From positions 1 through 13,568 of the forward strand of contig DROE01000189.1 of the NCBI GenBank assembly GCA_011322005.1: DNA of 13,568 nt, in the 5' to 3' direction. The stretch's first letter is position 1. Each line of letters opens with the position of its first letter. Of the stretch, positions 1 through 6,905 are shown in pieces. Position numbers and translations under genes: made by a program. Source of the DNA: Devosia sp. (GTDB taxonomy: Bacteria > Pseudomonadota > Alphaproteobacteria > Rhizobiales > Devosiaceae). The notes under the pieces were generated by a model. The model was not told the origin of the DNA and made no database searches. It saw only the letters and a list, made by a program, of their open reading frames with translations.

Positions 1-98
1 ACAAATTCCATGAGCGTGAAAACGATGAATGACACCAGAACCAGAGTCAAAACCGCAAGCAAAGCCCTGATGAGTGCAAACCGCGCGAACTGATACAT
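1..98 (-). CDS. ABC transporter permease, N-terminal fragment (DppB/OppB-like), cut by window edge
   Basis: Only the first 32 residues are visible; the gene runs off the left edge. Translation from the ATG at 98 gives MYQFARFALIRALLAV and continues into one hydrophobic segment (about residues 10-31). This short Arg-containing lead followed by a first membrane helix is how DppB/OppB-type peptide permeases usually begin. The gene follows, in the same direction, a family 5 substrate-binding protein that ends at 319, which is the normal order for such importers. It would form half of the inner-membrane channel. The upstream purine stretch GGGGATAAG is a mediocre ribosome site. The 220-bp gap from the binding-protein gene is long for an operon but contains a stem-loop. 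The assignment rests mainly on context and the N-terminal pattern. Confidence 0.72.
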   Translation of the reverse strand, partial: MYQFARFALIRALLAVLTLVLVSFIVFTLMEF

Positions 99-271
99 TG
101 GTCTGTCTTATCCCCCCTTGTCCCAACATGCCCGGGTTTGGACCGGTAAATTGCGCTTCGGAACTTTCTGCATTGCCTCGCCCGGTGATCGAGTAACGGC
201 TTTGTCCTGTTTTAATTTAATGTCCGATGCGGCGGGCCGGGTCCAGTATCCTTTGATGCTTCAAGACACCA

Positions 272-293
272 CGGGCAGCAAAATAGCCGCCCG
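272..293 (-). promoter_or_regulatory. Intercistronic stem-loop between binding-protein and permease genes
   Basis: The minus-strand RNA can form an 8-bp stem (arms 293-286 and 279-272) around a 6-nt loop. One G-U pair exists only in the minus-strand RNA; on the plus strand it would be an A-C mismatch. It lies 26-47 nt after the stop codon of the binding-protein gene and has no U-tract, so it is not a standard terminator. Hairpins in this place commonly protect the 3' end of the abundant binding-protein message and lower permease expression; that role is inferred here. Confidence 0.5.
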
Positions 294-318
294 CGGATAG
301 TAATTTATGGAGCCTGAC

Positions 319-2370
319 CTATTCGTCCAGGAACCACTGAGTGCCCCGGTATGGATAGGTCCGGTAGTACTCGTAGGACTGGGTCTTGAAGGACGTGAAG
401 TTCTTCAAGGCGTTGCGATGATAGATCGGTGCGGGAGCCTGCACGGTGCCGATGAACAACAGGTTTGAAACCATGTTCTCGACCAGGCGTGCGCCCAGTT
501 CATCGCTTTCGGGTGTACCTGCCTGGGTGGACTGGAAATCGTTGATGTCTGAAATCAACTGCATGACATAGTCCGGTGGCTCAACGCCGGAGGCACCGTT
601 TGTATCAATCCACTCCGCCCACAACATGCCATTGCGAATGCCGAAATAGTTTTCAAACGGGGGTACCCACAACTCGTTGTTGCCAAGCACGATACCCATG
701 GGCTGGCTCTTGCGCCACATCATCACGTCAAGCTGGTTGGAAGATTGCGCGGAACGATACTCGTCCGGGGTAACTTCCTTGACAGTTGACTGGATGCCCA
801 CATCGGCCCAGTTCTGGCCAACGAGTTCAACAACCTGTCCGGCAACACCCTGTGTTGCGAACTGCAGGTTAAGAACCAGCTTGTCGCCATTGGGCAGTTC
901 ACGGAAGCCATCGCCATCCAGATCGTTCATGCCGATTTCGTCCAGCAAGGCATTGGCCGTGGCCGGATCATATTCGGTCTTGTAGGAGGACCATTTGGGG
1001 TCAACAAAGCTGGGTGCGGGGGAGAAGCCTATATATTGTTTTGGCTCGCCCAGGCCCAGGAACGCAACTTCGTTGATCTCGTCACGGTTCAGTGCAAGTG
1101 ACATGGCCTCACGGAAACGGAGATCGCCGAACACTTCGCGTTTGGCCAGATCTTCCGATGTGACGTTGAATGCGAAGGTGGCGATGGTGATTTCCGGCTT
1201 GAGTTCGACCGTGTAGTCGCCCTTTTCCTGATTTTCCAGCAGCAATGGAGCCGAAGGCAGTTGCAGGGACTGAGACTTGTAGTCAACTTCCGCATTGACC
1301 AGTTTCAGAATGCGTACCTCGTTTTCATTGACGTAGATTTCATCCTGCTCGGAGATATAGGGCAGCTGGTTGCCTTGCGTGTCCACCTGGAAGAAATAGG
1401 GGTTGGCCACAAAGCGGCGCCCTTCGGTGGTATCATTGACCAAGATGTGGCTCTCCAGCGTGGGCATGGTATCCGCGGGCAGATTTGCCACCTTGTCGGG
1501 GCTGTTGAGCAGTGGTGTTGGCGTATCGGTCCAGTCCGAATTGCCATAATAGGCGGCAATGACCGCCAGCCCGTTTTCAAATCCGGCGGCCTGGGCCATG
1601 GCGTCGGCCTCAGGATTCAGTTCGGGGTCCCACTTGCCAAGGAAATGCTTGGGCTGGAAGCCTTGCGCAAAAGAGGTGGCAAAGTGAGCCAGCAGGCCAG
1701 GTTTGGGCGCGGGAAGGTTAAACACCACGGTTGTGGCATCCGGGGTATCAACCGTCATGCGCTCGCCGGCTACCAGAACGTAATCCTTGGGTTTGGCAAT
1801 CACGTTGGGGTTGAGGGCCAGATTGTCGTACCAGTATTTCACATCGGCGGAAGTGAAGGGCTCGCCATCCGACCATTTGTGACCCTCACGCAATTTGAAG
1901 GTCAGTTGTGTAAAATCGTCGTTCCATTCCCAGCTTTTTGCAACATTGGGAACAATGGTCTGGAGATCGTCGGAAAAACGAACGAGGTTGACGTGGCGCA
2001 CGGACAAAAAGTCGGATGTACCAGCTTCGGTTGCATTGGAAAGCACGTCCAGGGTGCCGCCATATTTGCCGATTTCGTCATAGGGAGCCACAACCAGCGG
2101 TTCGGCGGGAATGCGTTCGGCCAGAGGCGGCAAATCCGGGTTGCCGCGAATGCGGGCGTTCAGTGCCGCGGCGTCCGGGTTGGCGGAAAATTCGAGTGTG
2201 CAGCCCGCCAGTTCCTGAAATTCGGACAGCTCATATTGCTGGGGGTAGGCGCCTGCGGCGACCCCCATCGCATCGGCGACAGTTACCGCCGGGCATGCGG
2301 AATGCGACGCTGCCTGCGCCGTTCCGATCAACGCCAGCAGCGCGACGCCTGAAAGAAGTAATCTCTTCAT
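319..2370 (-). CDS. Family 5 extracellular solute-binding protein of a peptide-type ABC importer (683 aa)
   Basis: Periplasmic ligand-binding component of an ABC importer in the DppA/OppA superfamily (SBP_bac_5). Residues 1-20 form a Sec signal peptide ending in TAQA. A mature N-terminal extension (about 21-95) carries Cys26 and Cys57, which could form a disulfide. The family core begins near PYDEIGKYGG (residues 97-105) and includes the usual stretch with LREGHKWSDGEPFTSADVKYW. At 683 residues it is longer than typical DppA/OppA proteins (about 530-545) but matches a longer subgroup seen in alphaproteobacteria. The start at 2370 has a good Shine-Dalgarno (AGAGGAA) and sits exactly before the signal peptide. 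A permease gene follows. A peptide is the default ligand guess, but this superfamily also binds opines, sugars and metal complexes, so the substrate is open. Confidence 0.9.
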   Translation of the reverse strand: MKRLLLSGVALLALIGTAQAASHSACPAVTVADAMGVAAGAYPQQYELSEFQELAGCTLEFSANPDAAALNARIRGNPDLPPLAERIPAEPLVVAPYDEIGKYGGTLDVLSNATEAGTSDFLSVRHVNLVRFSDDLQTIVPNVAKSWEWNDDFTQLTFKLREGHKWSDGEPFTSADVKYWYDNLALNPNVIAKPKDYVLVAGERMTVDTPDATTVVFNLPAPKPGLLAHFATSFAQGFQPKHFLGKWDPELNPEADAMAQAAGFENGLAVIAAYYGNSDWTDTPTPLLNSPDKVANLPADTMPTLESHILVNDTTEGRRFVANPYFFQVDTQGNQLPYISEQDEIYVNENEVRILKLVNAEVDYKSQSLQLPSAPLLLENQEKGDYTVELKPEITIATFAFNVTSEDLAKREVFGDLRFREAMSLALNRDEINEVAFLGLGEPKQYIGFSPAPSFVDPKWSSYKTEYDPATANALLDEIGMNDLDGDGFRELPNGDKLVLNLQFATQGVAGQVVELVGQNWADVGIQSTVKEVTPDEYRSAQSSNQLDVMMWRKSQPMGIVLGNNELWVPPFENYFGIRNGMLWAEWIDTNGASGVEPPDYVMQLISDINDFQSTQAGTPESDELGARLVENMVSNLLFIGTVQAPAPIYHRNALKNFTSFKTQSYEYYRTYPYRGTQWFLDE

Positions 2371-2416
2371 ATTGGTTCCTCTCTATCGTGATGGTCTTTT
2401 TTTCTGGTTGGGTTAG

Positions 2417-2558
2417 CGGGGCAGCGAGTAGCAGATTCCCCGTCGGCCCCGTGAAAGGTCACGGGATTAGACGTGCTGCGCGTGCCAACTCAGTACTTTT
2501 CGTTGAAAGCACGGCCCGAGACGGACCGATGCCAGTTTTCTTCCTCCCAGAGAAAACT
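2417..2558 (-). promoter_or_regulatory. Structured 5' leader of the binding-protein mRNA (four inverted repeats)
   Basis: Four inverted repeats lie between the predicted promoter and the start codon. They are 2534-2541/2551-2558 (AGTTTTCT/AGAAAACT, perfect 8 bp), 2512-2517/2523-2528 (6 bp, complete only in the minus-strand RNA through a G-U pair), 2448-2453/2460-2465 (CCCGTG/CACGGG, 6 bp) and 2417-2421/2438-2442 (5 bp, longer loop). In minus-strand RNA the loop of the first shows GGGAGGA, an SD-like element. No U-tract follows any stem, so attenuation by simple termination is not supported. No known riboswitch class was recognised. Confidence 0.35.
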
Positions 2559-2610
2559 ATCTCCCCTAGCACCGGACTTTGTCAATTCAAACGGTGCTTT
2601 TGGTATGAAA

Positions 2611-2640
2611 ATTATTGAACAAGCACACTTGACCCGTCAA
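2611..2640 (-). promoter_or_regulatory. Predicted sigma70-type promoter for the ABC importer operon
   Basis: On the minus strand, TTGACG (2640-2635) is followed by an 18-bp spacer and AATAAT (2616-2611). Each box matches the consensus at 5 of 6 positions. The expected transcription start is near 2604, giving a leader of about 234 nt before the ATG at 2370. Confidence 0.5.
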
Positions 2641-2641
2641 G
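2628..2641. promoter_or_regulatory. Palindrome over the -35 box, candidate operator
   Basis: CTTGAC-CC-GTCAAG is a perfect 6-2-6 inverted repeat that overlaps the -35 hexamer of the predicted promoter. A dimeric repressor bound here would block RNA polymerase. The binding protein is unknown and no regulator gene lies beside this operon inside the window. Confidence 0.35.
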
Positions 2642-2780
2642 ATAATTTCAGGATTGTGGGGTGATCTGGAATTGTACGGGAGATGAGTACGCAATCAGCG
2701 CGGAGCGGTGTGTCCTTGGGTAGAATCGCTCCGGTTCAATGCCACCCGTGCCGATTCGCATAAGGCTTGCGGCTCCGCGG

Positions 2781-2807
2781 GGGCGGCGCAAGAGCGCCGG
2801 ACCGCCC
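2781..2807 (-). terminator. GC-rich palindromic block after the alcohol dehydrogenase gene
   Basis: It lies about 40-65 nt past the stop codon of the last operon gene. Two mutually exclusive pairings are possible: CGGCGC/GCGCCG around a 4-nt loop (2784-2799), or GGGCGG with CCGCCC (2781-2786 with 2802-2807). No U-tract follows on the minus strand. It may mark the 3' end of the operon message or be a small palindromic repeat; evidence for true termination is weak. Confidence 0.3.
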
Positions 2808-2845
2808 TTTGCGGCCTGACTGTTTCAACATAAGTGCGAGCCAGT

Positions 2846-3991
2846 TTATATGCACTCGTTGAATAGCTGTGTGACGTTTTCAGTTGTCAGTTCCACGGGA
2901 TTGCCGCCACAGGAGGGGTCTTTCAGGGCCATCTCGGTCAACTCCGCGATGCGGTTGGTGGCAACACCGAGGTCACGCAATTTGTCGGGAACACCAAGCT
3001 GTTCGCGCAAGGTCAGTACATAATCGTAAAATCCGTCAAAGCCGCCTTTGAGGCCCAGATAGGCGGCGGCTTCGCCGATCTGGGCTTCGATTGCCGGACG
3101 GTTCAGCCTGAGGACCGGGGGGATGACCACGGCGTTGGTCATGCCGTGATGGGTGTTGTAAAGCGCGCCGATGGGGTGGGAGAGGGCGTGCACGGCCCCC
3201 AGCCCTTTCTGAAAAGCAGTGGCTCCCATCATGGCGGCGCTCATCATGTGGGCGCGGGCTTCAATGTCGCTTCCGTCGGCAAAAACCCGGGGCAGGTTTT
3301 CCTTGACCAGCCGCATGCCCTCAAGGGCGATGCCCTGGCTCATGGGGTGATAATGGGGGGAGGAAAAGGCTTCCAGACAATGGGCAAAGGCATCCATGCC
3401 GGTGCCGACGGTAATAATCTGAGGCATGCCAAGGGTCAGTTCGGGGTCGGCAATGACGATTGTCGGCAGCACCTTGGGGTGAAAGATGATTTTTTTCACG
3501 TGAGTGACACTGTCGGTAATGACGCTGGCCCGGCCCACTTCAGAGCCGGTTCCGGCCGTGGTGGGCACGGCGATTATAGGGGCGATGGCGTTTGCGTCGG
3601 CGCGGGTCCACCAGTCATCGATATCCTCAAAATCCCAGACGGGGCGGGTCTGGCCGGCCATGAAGGCGACCATTTTGCCCAAATCGAGCCCCGAGCCGCC
3701 GCCAAAGGCGATGACGCCATCGTGGCCGCCATTTTTGTAGGCCGTAATTCCGGCGGCAAGGTTGATCTCACTGGGGTTTGGGTCGACCTCGGAGAACATG
3801 GCGCGGCCGAGCCCGGCGGCGTCCAGAATGTCGAGCGTATTCTGGGTGATGGGCAGGTTTGCCAATCCCTTGTCGGTGACCAGCAGAGGTTTTTTGATGC
3901 CAGCTTCAGCGCAAGCCTCAGCGAGTTCGCTGATGCGCCCGGCACCGAATTTGATGGTGGTGGGGTAGGACCAGTTGCCAAACAGCTTCAT
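2846..3991 (-). CDS. Iron-type (group III) alcohol dehydrogenase (381 aa)
   Basis: Cytosolic NAD(P)-dependent alcohol/aldehyde oxidoreductase of the Fe-ADH family (FucO, AdhB, YqhD relatives). The nucleotide-binding glycine motif GGGSGLDLGK is at residues 97-106, followed by PTTAGTGSE (143-151). The four metal ligands are present with FucO spacing: Asp200 and His204 in GMDAFAHCLEA, His268 in AVHALSHPIGA and His282 in THHGM. Length is normal for the family (about 380-390). It is the last gene of the operon. Its Shine-Dalgarno (GAGAAAAGG) overlaps the stop codon of the upstream aldehyde dehydrogenase gene, leaving 15 bp between the two. Beside a gamma-glutamyl ligase and an aldehyde dehydrogenase, the likely reaction is oxidation of a gamma-glutamylated amino alcohol to the aldehyde. 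That substrate is inferred; the family assignment is firm. Confidence 0.93.
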   Translation of the reverse strand: MKLFGNWSYPTTIKFGAGRISELAEACAEAGIKKPLLVTDKGLANLPITQNTLDILDAAGLGRAMFSEVDPNPSEINLAAGITAYKNGGHDGVIAFGGGSGLDLGKMVAFMAGQTRPVWDFEDIDDWWTRADANAIAPIIAVPTTAGTGSEVGRASVITDSVTHVKKIIFHPKVLPTIVIADPELTLGMPQIITVGTGMDAFAHCLEAFSSPHYHPMSQGIALEGMRLVKENLPRVFADGSDIEARAHMMSAAMMGATAFQKGLGAVHALSHPIGALYNTHHGMTNAVVIPPVLRLNRPAIEAQIGEAAAYLGLKGGFDGFYDYVLTLREQLGVPDKLRDLGVATNRIAELTEMALKDPSCGGNPVELTTENVTQLFNECI

Positions 3992-4006
3992 CGCGGCGAC
4001 CTTTTC

Positions 4007-5392
4007 TCAGATGGTTTTTTTCATGTGGTAGGATTTTGGCCGGGTCAGGTTCTGGTAGCCAATGACGGAGAGCGAACCGCCGCGCCCGGTATTCTTGCAA
4101 CCGGTCCAGCACAGACCGGGGTCCAGATAATCGGCCCGGTTCATGAAGATGGTGCCGGTTTGGATTTGGGCGCCGATGGCGGCGGCGCGGCCTGCATCAG
4201 ATGTCCATATGGAAGCGGTGAGCCCGAACTCGCTGTCGTTCATCAGTTCAATGGCCTCCTGGTCATTTTTCACCGGCATGATGCCGACCACGGGGCCAAA
4301 GCTCTCGTCGCGCATCACCCGCATCTTGTGGGTGACGTCGACAAGGATTTGCGGCATAAGGTAGGCGCCGCCATCATCTTCGGGGAAAAGTTCGGGGTCA
4401 ATGAGGGCTTTGGCGCCATCGGCGAGGGCCTCGCTTATCTGGTCACGCACTTCCTGGGCAAACCTGACGCTGGCCATGGGGCCGATGGTGGTTTCTTTAT
4501 CGAACGGGTTGCCCAGCTTGAGGGCAGAGACAATGGCGACGGCTTTTTCAACGAAGGCGTCGAACAGGCTTTCGTGCACATAAATGCGCTCGATACCGCA
4601 ACAGCATTGGCCCGCATTATACATGGCGGCGTCCATCAGGGTATCAGTGGCGGCGTCAAGGTCGGCGTCTTCCATCACATAGCCGGGGTCCTTGCCCCCC
4701 AGTTCCAGCCCCATGGGGGTGAAGGTTCCCACGGCGGCTTTTTCCATGGCAATGCCACCACCGACCGAGCCAGTGAAATTGAGGAAATCAAAGGAGTTGG
4801 CGGCGATAAGTTCGGAAGTCGTGCCATGGTCTAGGAAAATGTTCTGGAACACGTGTTCGGGGATACCCGCTTCAATGAAGGCGGTCACGAGACGCTCACC
4901 GACCAGCAATGTCTGGGTTGCGTGTTTCAGGATTACAGTGTTGCCGGCAATCAGGGCGGGGACCAGTGTGTTGATGGCGGTCATATAGGGATAGTTCCAA
5001 GGGGCAATGACCAGAACCACGCCGTGGGGTTCGTGCACAATGCGGCGCTCAAAGTCATCGCTGTCCTCAACAATGATGGGTTTGAGGGCTTCACGGGCAA
5101 TCTGAGCCATGTGGGAAGCGCGCTCATTGACGCCGCCAAACTCGCCGCCATAACGCACCGGGCGGCCCATCATGTGGGCCAGCTCGATTGTGACCTCGTC
5201 ATTCATTTCGCCGAGGCGGGCAATGCCAGCCATCACCACAGAAATGCGCTCATCAAGCGGGCGCGCAGCCCAGTTTTTTTGCGCCGCTCTGGCATCGGAG
5301 ACGATTTTGTCGGCCTCAGCACGGCTCACCACCGGGCGAGTGGCAAAAACACTCCCGTCGACGGGAGATATCAGTTGCAATTGTCTGGTCAT
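4007..5392 (-). CDS. NAD(P)-dependent aldehyde dehydrogenase (461 aa)
   Basis: Cytosolic aldehyde dehydrogenase superfamily enzyme oxidising an aldehyde to the acid. Visible motifs are APWNYP (130-135, oxyanion Asn133), FTGSVGGG (206-213, nucleotide-binding turn), LELGGK with general-base Glu230, and GQCCCG (261-266), where Cys264 aligns with the catalytic thiol. DESFGPV (362-368) carries the conserved Glu363. At 461 residues it is slightly shorter than PuuC or BetB (about 490) and nearer succinate-semialdehyde dehydrogenases in length. The three successive cysteines at the active site are unusual but not unique in the superfamily. The gene starts 29 bp after the glutamine-synthetase-like gene and has only a weak Shine-Dalgarno. 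By analogy with PuuC it should act on a gamma-glutamyl amino-aldehyde; succinate semialdehyde or betaine aldehyde cannot be excluded from sequence. Confidence 0.92.
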   Translation of the reverse strand: MTRQLQLISPVDGSVFATRPVVSRAEADKIVSDARAAQKNWAARPLDERISVVMAGIARLGEMNDEVTIELAHMMGRPVRYGGEFGGVNERASHMAQIAREALKPIIVEDSDDFERRIVHEPHGVVLVIAPWNYPYMTAINTLVPALIAGNTVILKHATQTLLVGERLVTAFIEAGIPEHVFQNIFLDHGTTSELIAANSFDFLNFTGSVGGGIAMEKAAVGTFTPMGLELGGKDPGYVMEDADLDAATDTLMDAAMYNAGQCCCGIERIYVHESLFDAFVEKAVAIVSALKLGNPFDKETTIGPMASVRFAQEVRDQISEALADGAKALIDPELFPEDDGGAYLMPQILVDVTHKMRVMRDESFGPVVGIMPVKNDQEAIELMNDSEFGLTASIWTSDAGRAAAIGAQIQTGTIFMNRADYLDPGLCWTGCKNTGRGGSLSVIGYQNLTRPKSYHMKKTI

Positions 5393-5421
5393 TTTTGCTG
5401 GTCTTTCTTAACAGGCTTTTT

Positions 5422-6786
5422 TTAGGCCCTTTCAAAGCCGCGGGCGATTTCGTAAGTGGTGACCACGCGCTCGAACTCCTCGATTTCCCAGCGGGCGGCG
5501 CGGCAATAATGCTCAACCACATCCTCGCCAAGGGCCTCGCGCAGCATTTTCGAGTTTTTAAGGGCGGTCTCGGCGTCGCGCAGGTTGGCCGGGATATGGT
5601 CGACATTTTTGCTGGCATAGGCATCCCCGGTCAGGGGCGGCTCCAGTTCGAGTTCTTCTTCCATGCCCTTGAGACCGGCAGCAAGCTGGGCGGCCATGGC
5701 CAGATAGGGGTTCATGTCGGAGCCCCCGATGCGGCACTCAATGCGCACCGCTTTGGTGTTCTCGCCACAAAGGCGAAACCCGGCGGTGCGGTTGTCCACG
5801 GACCAGGCAGTGCCGGTGGGGGCGAAGGAGCCCTTCTGAAAACGCTTGTAGCTATTGATATAGGGCGCAAGGAAATAGGTGTATTCGGGCGCATATTTAA
5901 TCAGCCCGGCCACGTAGGAGCGCATCATATCGGACATTCCGTGCTGTTTGTCCTTGTCATAAAAGGCGGAGTTTCTGCCTCTCCACAGGGATTGATGCAC
6001 GTGGGAGGAGCTGCCCACCCGGTCCTTGTGCCACTTGGGCAGAAAGGTTACGGCGTGGCCCTTCGCCCAGGCGATTTCCTTGACCGCGTGTTTGGCAATG
6101 GTGTGAAAATCGGCGGTGTCGAGCGGGGAGCCATAGCGGATGTTGAGCTCCTCCTGGCCCGCTTCGGCCTCACCCTTGGTGTTTTCCACCGGAATGCCGG
6201 CGGCAAACAGATGGTTGCGGATGGGGCGCATAACGCCCTCTTCTTTAGTCGTCTGGAGGATGTGGTAATCTTCGTTATAGGCGGAGATGGGCTCAAGATT
6301 GACGAAGTGCTCGGCGCGGATTTCATCAAGGCTTTTTTCGAACAGGAAAAACTCCAGTTCGGTGGCCATCATGGCTGAAAAACCCATGTCCTCCAGCCGG
6401 GCGATCTGCTTTTTGAGCACGGCGCGGGGGGAGTGGGGCACCTGGGCATGGGTTTCATGGTCGCGCACGTCGCACAGCACCATGGCGGTGCCTTCAAGCC
6501 AGGGCACGGGCCTGAGGGTATCAAGGTCGGGCTTCATGACATAGTCGCCATAACCGGACTGCCAGCTTGTGGAGGCGTAGCCGTCAGGGGTGCCCATTTC
6601 CAGGTCGGTGGCCAGCAGATAGTTGCAGCAATGGGTTTCCTCAAAAGCTGTATCAACAAAGTGCTGGGCGTGAAAGCGCTTGCCCATGAGGCGGCCCTGC
6701 ATGTCAACAAGACAGGCCAGCACCGTATCCACCTCGCCACTGGCGACCTGTATTTTCAAAGTCTCAAAAGTCAGGGGCGTGCTCAT
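5422..6786 (-). CDS. Glutamine-synthetase-family gamma-glutamyl-amine ligase (PuuA-like, 454 aa)
   Basis: ATP-dependent ligase of the glutamine synthetase superfamily, PuuA/GlnA3/GlnA4/IpuC-like branch, which joins the gamma-carboxyl of glutamate to an organic amine. Metal and substrate motifs are in order: ELEFFLF (143-149), GEAEAGQEELN (205-215), SSSHVHQSL (259-267), NSYKRF (311-316), VDNRTAGFR (330-338) and RIECR (348-352). The C-terminus (AARWEIEEFERVVTTYE, 430-446) is like PuuA. I see no NLYDLP-type adenylylation site, as expected for a catabolic branch rather than GlnA. It lies directly upstream of the aldehyde and alcohol dehydrogenase genes and downstream of the TRAP transporter genes, so it should start catabolism of an imported amine. 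Candidates are ethanolamine and other primary amino alcohols, and less likely putrescine, because no PuuB-type oxidase accompanies it. Confidence 0.88.
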   Translation of the reverse strand: MSTPLTFETLKIQVASGEVDTVLACLVDMQGRLMGKRFHAQHFVDTAFEETHCCNYLLATDLEMGTPDGYASTSWQSGYGDYVMKPDLDTLRPVPWLEGTAMVLCDVRDHETHAQVPHSPRAVLKKQIARLEDMGFSAMMATELEFFLFEKSLDEIRAEHFVNLEPISAYNEDYHILQTTKEEGVMRPIRNHLFAAGIPVENTKGEAEAGQEELNIRYGSPLDTADFHTIAKHAVKEIAWAKGHAVTFLPKWHKDRVGSSSHVHQSLWRGRNSAFYDKDKQHGMSDMMRSYVAGLIKYAPEYTYFLAPYINSYKRFQKGSFAPTGTAWSVDNRTAGFRLCGENTKAVRIECRIGGSDMNPYLAMAAQLAAGLKGMEEELELEPPLTGDAYASKNVDHIPANLRDAETALKNSKMLREALGEDVVEHYCRAARWEIEEFERVVTTYEIARGFERA

Positions 6787-6822
6787 TTTTTCAGGGTCCC
6801 GTATTTTTGCTTAGTCAGGGGC

Positions 6823-6885
6823 GGCCCCGGTGTTGTTGCCGGGGCCACGCCTTCTTTCGGGGAAGTCCCGGATCAGGTCCGGGAC
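6823..6885. repeat. Tandem pair of large palindromes (RIME/REP-like intergenic element)
   Basis: Two perfect 8-bp inverted repeats lie in tandem in the 119-bp gap between dctP and the ligase gene: GGCCCCGG/CCGGGGCC (6823-6830/6839-6846, 8-nt loop) and GTCCCGGA/TCCGGGAC (6865-6872/6878-6885, 5-nt loop). Neither is followed by a U-tract. Paired palindromes are the hallmark of Rhizobiales intergenic mosaic elements (RIME), and CCCGGATCAGGTCCGGG-type units recur in many alphaproteobacterial genomes. Only one copy is in this window, so repeat status is inferred. Placed after the binding-protein gene, it could stabilise that part of the message. Confidence 0.55.
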
Positions 6886-6905
6886 GCCTAATATCGAGTT
6901 GTTGC

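Larger units (their letters stand above)
2371..2845. other. 475-bp intergenic region with promoter and structured leader
   Basis: No credible gene is seen here; the short ORFs on both strands lack ribosome sites and family-like sequence. The region holds the predicted promoter of the binding-protein gene (2611-2640), an inverted-repeat-rich leader (2417-2558), and a GC-rich palindromic block (2781-2807) just past the end of the alcohol dehydrogenase gene. The 2642-2780 stretch contains nothing I can name. Confidence 0.6.

Noticed and set aside
1261..2352. 363-codon plus-strand ORF
   Set aside because: Antisense shadow of the ABC binding-protein gene, which has a signal peptide, ribosome site and family motifs.
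2475..2550. Possible leader peptide starting at CTG after the GGGAGGA loop element (minus strand)
   Set aside because: CTG is a very rare start and the short product has no regulatory codon run; the ribosome-site-like element is better noted only as part of the leader structure.
2016..2618. 200-codon plus-strand ORF reaching into the intergenic region
   Set aside because: Half of it is antisense to the binding protein and the rest is Arg/Pro/Ser-rich with no recognisable domain or ribosome site.
3146..4834. 562-codon plus-strand ORF
   Set aside because: It lies fully antisense to the alcohol and aldehyde dehydrogenase genes, is Gly/His/Asp-rich as antisense frames of GC-rich genes are, and crosses the boundary between two well-recognised genes.
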